Origin: Arthrobacter sp. UKPF54-2
Lineage (GTDB): Bacteria > Actinomycetota > Actinomycetes > Actinomycetales > Micrococcaceae
Assembly (NCBI RefSeq): GCF_007858535.1
Contig: NZ_CP040174.1
Location: forward strand, 2,108,001 to 2,172,000
Direction of reading: 5' to 3'
DNA: 64,000 nucleotides
Shown here: positions 60,836 to 64,000 of the stretch, piece after piece
How positions within the stretch are numbered: position 1 is the stretch's first letter
How the letters are laid out: the number at the start of each line of letters is the position of its first letter
The notes under the pieces: model-generated
What the model saw: only the letters and a program-made list of their open reading frames with translations
What the model was told of the DNA's origin: nothing
Database searches by the model: none
Position numbers and translations under genes: made by a program

Positions 60836-61603
60836 TTAGAACAGCGGCCAGGGTACCGCCGGCATCCCCCCGCTCGGAGCCGGAAACTGCCCTGCCTGGC
60901 GCACCCGGGCGCAGCGCCCTGCGAGAGAATCGATTTCTTCGGCGCTGAGCAGGTCCGCCAGCTTTTGGCCCAGCCCGCCGTGCAGTCCCTCACTGACACG
61001 ACCGATGCCCTCGCGTTCCTCGTCGGTCAGAGCATCGCCCAGCCATCCCCACAGCACCGTGCGCAGCTTGTGGTCACGGTGGAAGGTAAGCCCGTGGTCC
61101 ACGCCGTGCCGGTGTCCGCCGGCCATAGCAAGGATGTGGTCGCCTTTGCGGTCGGCGTTGTTGACGATGATGTCGAAGACCGCCATGCGTCTGAGCGCCG
61201 GCGTGTCTTCGTGAATGAGGGCGACCACGCGGCCGTTCTCATCCCGTCCTTCGAGGACGTGTTTCCAGCCCGTCTCCGGAACCTGGCCCGCCGCGACCAG
61301 GTCCACGGCGCTTTGGGCCGGGTCTGGCTCCTGCCAGAGTTGCACCATGCCTTCGCCCAGGGGACCATCGCGCAGCCAGGTGCGCGGCACAACGTCCCAG
61401 CCGAGGGCCTGCGAAACGAGGTAGGCGGCCACCTCCCGGTGGGCCAGCGTGCCGTGGGGGAAATCCCACAGCGGCTTTTCGCCAGCTATCGGCTTGTAGA
61501 CGACCACCACGTCGCCGATGCTGCCCACGAAGGTGGCGTTCGACGCAGTCGTGATGCGGCCGGTGAGCGTCAGCTCGGCGGTCACGAGGTCCGGCGCGGG
61601 CAT
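60836..61603 (-). CDS. SCO1664-family (PI3/4-kinase-like) protein
   Basis: This 255-aa protein has ASNATFVGSIGDVVVVYKPIAGEKPLWDFPHGTLAHREVAAYLV, a kinase-like nucleotide-binding fold, and VFDIIVNNADRKGDHILAM with GVDHGLTFH, catalytic-loop-like motifs of the phosphatidylinositol-kinase/HipA-like fold. The start at ATG 61603 overlaps the DUF3090 stop by 1 nt. It is the third gene of a conserved actinobacterial trio, often found beside mycothiol ligase mshC. Activity is unknown. Confidence 0.9.
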   Translation of the reverse strand: MPAPDLVTAELTLTGRITTASNATFVGSIGDVVVVYKPIAGEKPLWDFPHGTLAHREVAAYLVSQALGWDVVPRTWLRDGPLGEGMVQLWQEPDPAQSAVDLVAAGQVPETGWKHVLEGRDENGRVVALIHEDTPALRRMAVFDIIVNNADRKGDHILAMAGGHRHGVDHGLTFHRDHKLRTVLWGWLGDALTDEEREGIGRVSEGLHGGLGQKLADLLSAEEIDSLAGRCARVRQAGQFPAPSGGMPAVPWPLF

Positions 61604-62157
61604 CAGACCTCGTGAAAAGTGCAGGTGTGCCCGTCGGCGTCTATGGGGTAACCGCAGAGCGGGCACGCCGGACGCCCTGCTCCCACAATTTCCCGGGTGC
61701 GCTTGGCGAACGCGCGGGCGGTGCCCACCGGCATCCGCACCAGCAGCATTTCGGGCACGTCCGTGCCGTCCTCATCAAGCGGTTCGTCGTTGTCATCAAC
61801 ATCGACGTCGGTGATGGGGTAGGCCTCTATGACGACCTGGGCGGTGGTTGGGTCCCACCCCAGGCTCAGGGCGCCGGTGCGAAACTGCTCCTCAACGGCC
61901 TCGAGCTGGTCATTGTCAACGAGTTCAATGGGGGTACTCGTGGGAACGCTGAAGGGGTTGCCCTCGACGGTGCTGAGCTGGTTGAGAATTTCGTCGATCT
62001 TCTCCGCGAGCAGAGCCGACTGCTGCTTCTCCATGGCAATACTGACGATTTGCTTCCCCGCGCGCACCTGCAGGTAGAACGTGCGCGCCCCCGGAAGGCC
62101 AATGGTGCCGACGACGACCCGATCAGGCCAGGCAAACTCGTGAACACGTGTAGGCAT
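61603..62157 (-). CDS. DUF3090 protein with C-terminal zinc knuckle
   Basis: This 184-aa protein has RVHEFAWPDRVVVGTIGLPGARTFYLQVRAG, MEKQQSALLAEKIDEILNQL and MLLVRMPVGTARAFAKRTREIVGAGRP, followed by CPLCGYPIDADGHTCTF (CxxC...H-x-C), a zinc ribbon. It is the typical DUF3090 family. TAAAAT stands exactly 6 nt before the ATG on the complement. It overlaps the SCO1664-like gene by 1 nt. Function is unknown. Confidence 0.93.
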   Translation of the reverse strand: MPTRVHEFAWPDRVVVGTIGLPGARTFYLQVRAGKQIVSIAMEKQQSALLAEKIDEILNQLSTVEGNPFSVPTSTPIELVDNDQLEAVEEQFRTGALSLGWDPTTAQVVIEAYPITDVDVDDNDEPLDEDGTDVPEMLLVRMPVGTARAFAKRTREIVGAGRPACPLCGYPIDADGHTCTFHEV

Positions 62158-62181
62158 GTCAGTATTTTAGGCATATGAGGG

Positions 62182-62874
62182 TCATGGCGCCTTCTGCCCT
62201 GCGCCGCCGCCCACCGGCGCATCGCCAGCGTCGATGCCGTTCGCCAGCCACGAGAGATCTCCCGCGTCGGTATTGGTCGCATAGACGCTCGGTCGGGTGG
62301 CGCCATAGCGCACGATCGATACCGAGGCGGGCCCCACGTTAATCCGCTGGAACAGGTCAAGGTGCATGCCCAGCGCGTCGGCGAGGACGGACTTGATGAT
62401 GTCACCATGGCTCACCGCCACCCACACGGCCCCCGGCCCGTACTCGGCTTCGAAAGCTGCATCGTGGCGCCGGATTGCTGCCACCGAGCGGGCCTGCATC
62501 GCGGCCATCGATTCACCGCCGGGAAAGACGACGGCGGACGGCTGAGACTGCACAACAGACCACAAATCCTCGGCAGCGAGGTCACTGAGCATGCGGCCCT
62601 GCCACTGTCCGTAATCGCACTCGGTGAGATCGGGATCGACCGGGGCGGACGGCGTACCGGCCTGGCGATCAAGGATGAGCCGGGCCGTCTGCCGGCACCG
62701 CTCAAGGGGGCTCGACACCACCCCGGCCAAGGGGACGGCCGCGAGCCGGTCTCCGGTCAGAGCCGCCTGATCGAGACCTACCTGGTCCAGCCCGACGCCG
62801 GCTGCCCGGCCAGCCAGCATCCCGGAGGCATTGGCTGTGGTGCGGCCGTGCCGCACGAGAATTACTGTCGCCAT
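62182..62874 (-). CDS. Histidine phosphatase-superfamily protein (MSMEG_4193-type phosphomutase)
   Basis: This 230-aa protein starts ATVILVRHGRTTANASGMLAGR, with the catalytic RHG (His9). VVSSPLERCRQTARLIL, LTECDYGQWQGRMLSDL and VAVSHGDIIKSVLADALG (the second catalytic His) follow. It is a conserved first gene of the phosphomutase–DUF3090–SCO1664 operon. The TAGGCT box ends 6 nt before the ATG on the complement. The substrate is unknown. Confidence 0.94.
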   Translation of the reverse strand: MATVILVRHGRTTANASGMLAGRAAGVGLDQVGLDQAALTGDRLAAVPLAGVVSSPLERCRQTARLILDRQAGTPSAPVDPDLTECDYGQWQGRMLSDLAAEDLWSVVQSQPSAVVFPGGESMAAMQARSVAAIRRHDAAFEAEYGPGAVWVAVSHGDIIKSVLADALGMHLDLFQRINVGPASVSIVRYGATRPSVYATNTDAGDLSWLANGIDAGDAPVGGGAGQKAP

Positions 62875-62917
62875 TCACCCAGCCTAACCACCCGCTACCA
62901 CGGAGTTCCCTTCGGAC

Positions 62918-63517
62918 TCAATGTCCGGCGGCTGCGGCGGTTTGGCGTTCTGTCACGAAGGGACCCAGCAACGCCCTGAGGTGGGAGTGGACCTGTTCCA
63001 GCTGCTGGCCGGATTCGAGCATCCGGGTGCCGGCGTGGACGACGGAGTTGATCATCTCTGCGACCGACTCGGGGTCGGCAACGCCGAGTTCGGCGAGGGT
63101 CTCTATAAGGGGTTCCTGGAGCTGGCGGTGCATCCGGGTGGCTTGCTCGTCGAGTTCCGCACCCGGTGCCAGCGAGGCCAACGCCGCCCCGACGGCGTGC
63201 GCTCCTTCAGCGACGAGGTCCACGTTGGCCATCGCGTAGGCCAAAATGCGGTCCGCTTTGGTGGGGGCATCCGCCATGGCGCCGGTAACGCGTTCGGTCC
63301 AGCGCGGGAAAATGTCGCGGACCAGGGCCTGGAGCAGGTCCTGCCGGGAATCGAAGTACTGGTAGACGCTGGGTCTTGAGAGTCCTGCCCGCGAGGCGAC
63401 GTCGGCCATGGTCGGCGCTTCCGAGGTTTCCTGCAGAAGTTCGTGGGCAGCGTCCAGCAGTGCGCGCTCCTGTGCGGCGCGGTGTTCCGCGACGGTGGCG
63501 GCGCTAATTCTAGGCAT
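62918..63517 (-). CDS. TetR-family transcriptional regulator
   Basis: This 199-aa protein has an HTH of TetR type (ALLDAAHELLQETSEAPTMADVASRAGLSRPSVYQYFDSRQDLLQALV). The C-terminal ligand-binding helices include VGAALASLAPGAELDEQATRMHRQL. AAAGGA lies 7 nt before the ATG. It is immediately upstream, on the same strand, of an ABC ATPase gene and may control that exporter. Confidence 0.93.
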   Translation of the reverse strand: MPRISAATVAEHRAAQERALLDAAHELLQETSEAPTMADVASRAGLSRPSVYQYFDSRQDLLQALVRDIFPRWTERVTGAMADAPTKADRILAYAMANVDLVAEGAHAVGAALASLAPGAELDEQATRMHRQLQEPLIETLAELGVADPESVAEMINSVVHAGTRMLESGQQLEQVHSHLRALLGPFVTERQTAAAAGH

Positions 63518-63618
63518 TGCGGGATCCTTTGACTCTGACTGGCCTACACATCAAGAGTACGGCGCGCGACGGCGGCCCGCTGAGCAGGCCGCCGTCGTCG
63601 TGCCCGGGGGATCGCCTG

Positions 63619-64000
63619 CTAGCGGGCCGGAGCCGGGGCGCCCAGACGGCCGTCCACCATTTCCACAACGCGGTCGCAGTAGCCGAGCACGTCGTGGTCG
63701 TGGGTGACCATGACGGTTGCGACACCGTGGTCGTGGCTTTGCCGGGCGAGGAGTTCCACGGCCTCCCGGCTGCGGGCCCGGTCCAGGGACGCGGTCGGTT
63801 CATCCACGAGAAGGAGTTTCGCCCCGGTGACGAGCGCCCGCGCGATGCCGATGCGCTGCCGTTCGCCGCCGGAGAGCTGGCCGGGACGGTTGGCGGCACG
63901 GTGGGCCATGCCGACGGATTCCAACAGGGCGACGGGATCGAAATTCTTCGGTCCGCCCGCAAGCCGGTTGACGAGCCGGAGTTGGTCCGCCGCGGTGAGG
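63619..64000 (-). CDS. ABC transporter ATP-binding protein, fragment (5' end outside window)
   Basis: This is the last ~127 residues. LTAADQLRLVNRLAGG (the region after the Q-loop), LSGGERQRIGIARALVTGAKLLLVDEPTASLD (signature and Walker B) and ATVMVTHDHDVL (H-loop) are clear, with a short Pro/Ala end. It resembles the MacB/LolD-type ATPases. The Walker A motif lies outside the window. The TetR gene is 102 bp away on the same strand. Confidence 0.92.
   Translation of the reverse strand, partial: LTAADQLRLVNRLAGGPKNFDPVALLESVGMAHRAANRPGQLSGGERQRIGIARALVTGAKLLLVDEPTASLDRARSREAVELLARQSHDHGVATVMVTHDHDVLGYCDRVVEMVDGRLGAPAPAR

Noticed and set aside
60739..60999. Small frames around the 3' end of the SCO1664-like gene
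   Set aside because: They overlap the real gene in another frame and have no start-site or family support.

Overview
The window is high-G+C DNA from an actinobacterium. The gene content suggests Micrococcaceae, of the Arthrobacter/Pseudarthrobacter type: SURF1–DUF3817–guaA, galU–rimJ–SepX/GlpR-like, the histidine-phosphatase–DUF3090–SCO1664 trio, DUF6153, and many GTG starts. Taxonomy and functions are inferred from protein families recognised by eye; no search was run.

Layout. 1–12.4 kb is chromosomal core: end of a SURF1 gene, DUF3817, guaA, a giant SF1-helicase-like protein with altered ATPase motifs, a SAF/CpaB-like protein, FmdB, 5-FTHF cyclo-ligase, galU, an acetyltransferase, a SepX/GlpR-like protein and an atypical SDR. 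A tRNA-Ala(CGC) gene lies at 12457–12529.

12.49–25.68 kb is a genomic island. The 3' part of the tRNA gene is repeated exactly (50 bp) at 25629–25678. Between the copies is copper-handling and envelope cargo: a BNR-repeat lipoprotein, a DUF305 lipoprotein, DUF6153, a universal stress protein, a His-rich membrane protein, a copper chaperone, and a tightly packed run (DUF2933, isoprenylcysteine-methyltransferase-like, MacB-like permease and ATPase, LOG-family, EamA, SHOCT). It continues with a P1B-type ATPase carrying an unusual CPD motif and ends in a decayed PaaK-like ligase. Two copper-box-like palindromes sit exactly in the spacers of the chaperone and ATPase promoters. No integrase and no CsoR gene are visible inside the island.

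25.7–44.0 kb returns to chromosomal genes: SDR, a TPAPEP-repeat protein, an ABC-F ATPase, an ABC1/UbiB kinase, CorA, two Lrp/AsnC regulators, two MFS transporters, a Cys/Met-metabolism PLP enzyme, LysR, a frameshifted nitronate monooxygenase, a BadF-type sugar kinase, pirin, Nudix and rsgA. An intergenic repeat cluster with six copies of ATGGGCATGT lies at 34.4–34.7 kb. 44.2–47.8 kb is a four-gene compatible-solute ABC importer operon. 47.9–56.4 kb holds alaA, PPK2, xseB/xseA, ispH, rmuC and ychF. 56.5–64 kb holds DUF1905, CsbD, a DMT transporter, DUF1003, a DHFR-like/SDR pair, the conserved phosphomutase–DUF3090–SCO1664 operon, TetR, and an ABC ATPase cut by the window edge.

One theme recurs outside the island: a TANNNT-like hexamer followed by exactly 6 nt and then the start codon, at 16 or more genes on both strands. 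This suggests widespread leaderless transcription and settles several start codons.
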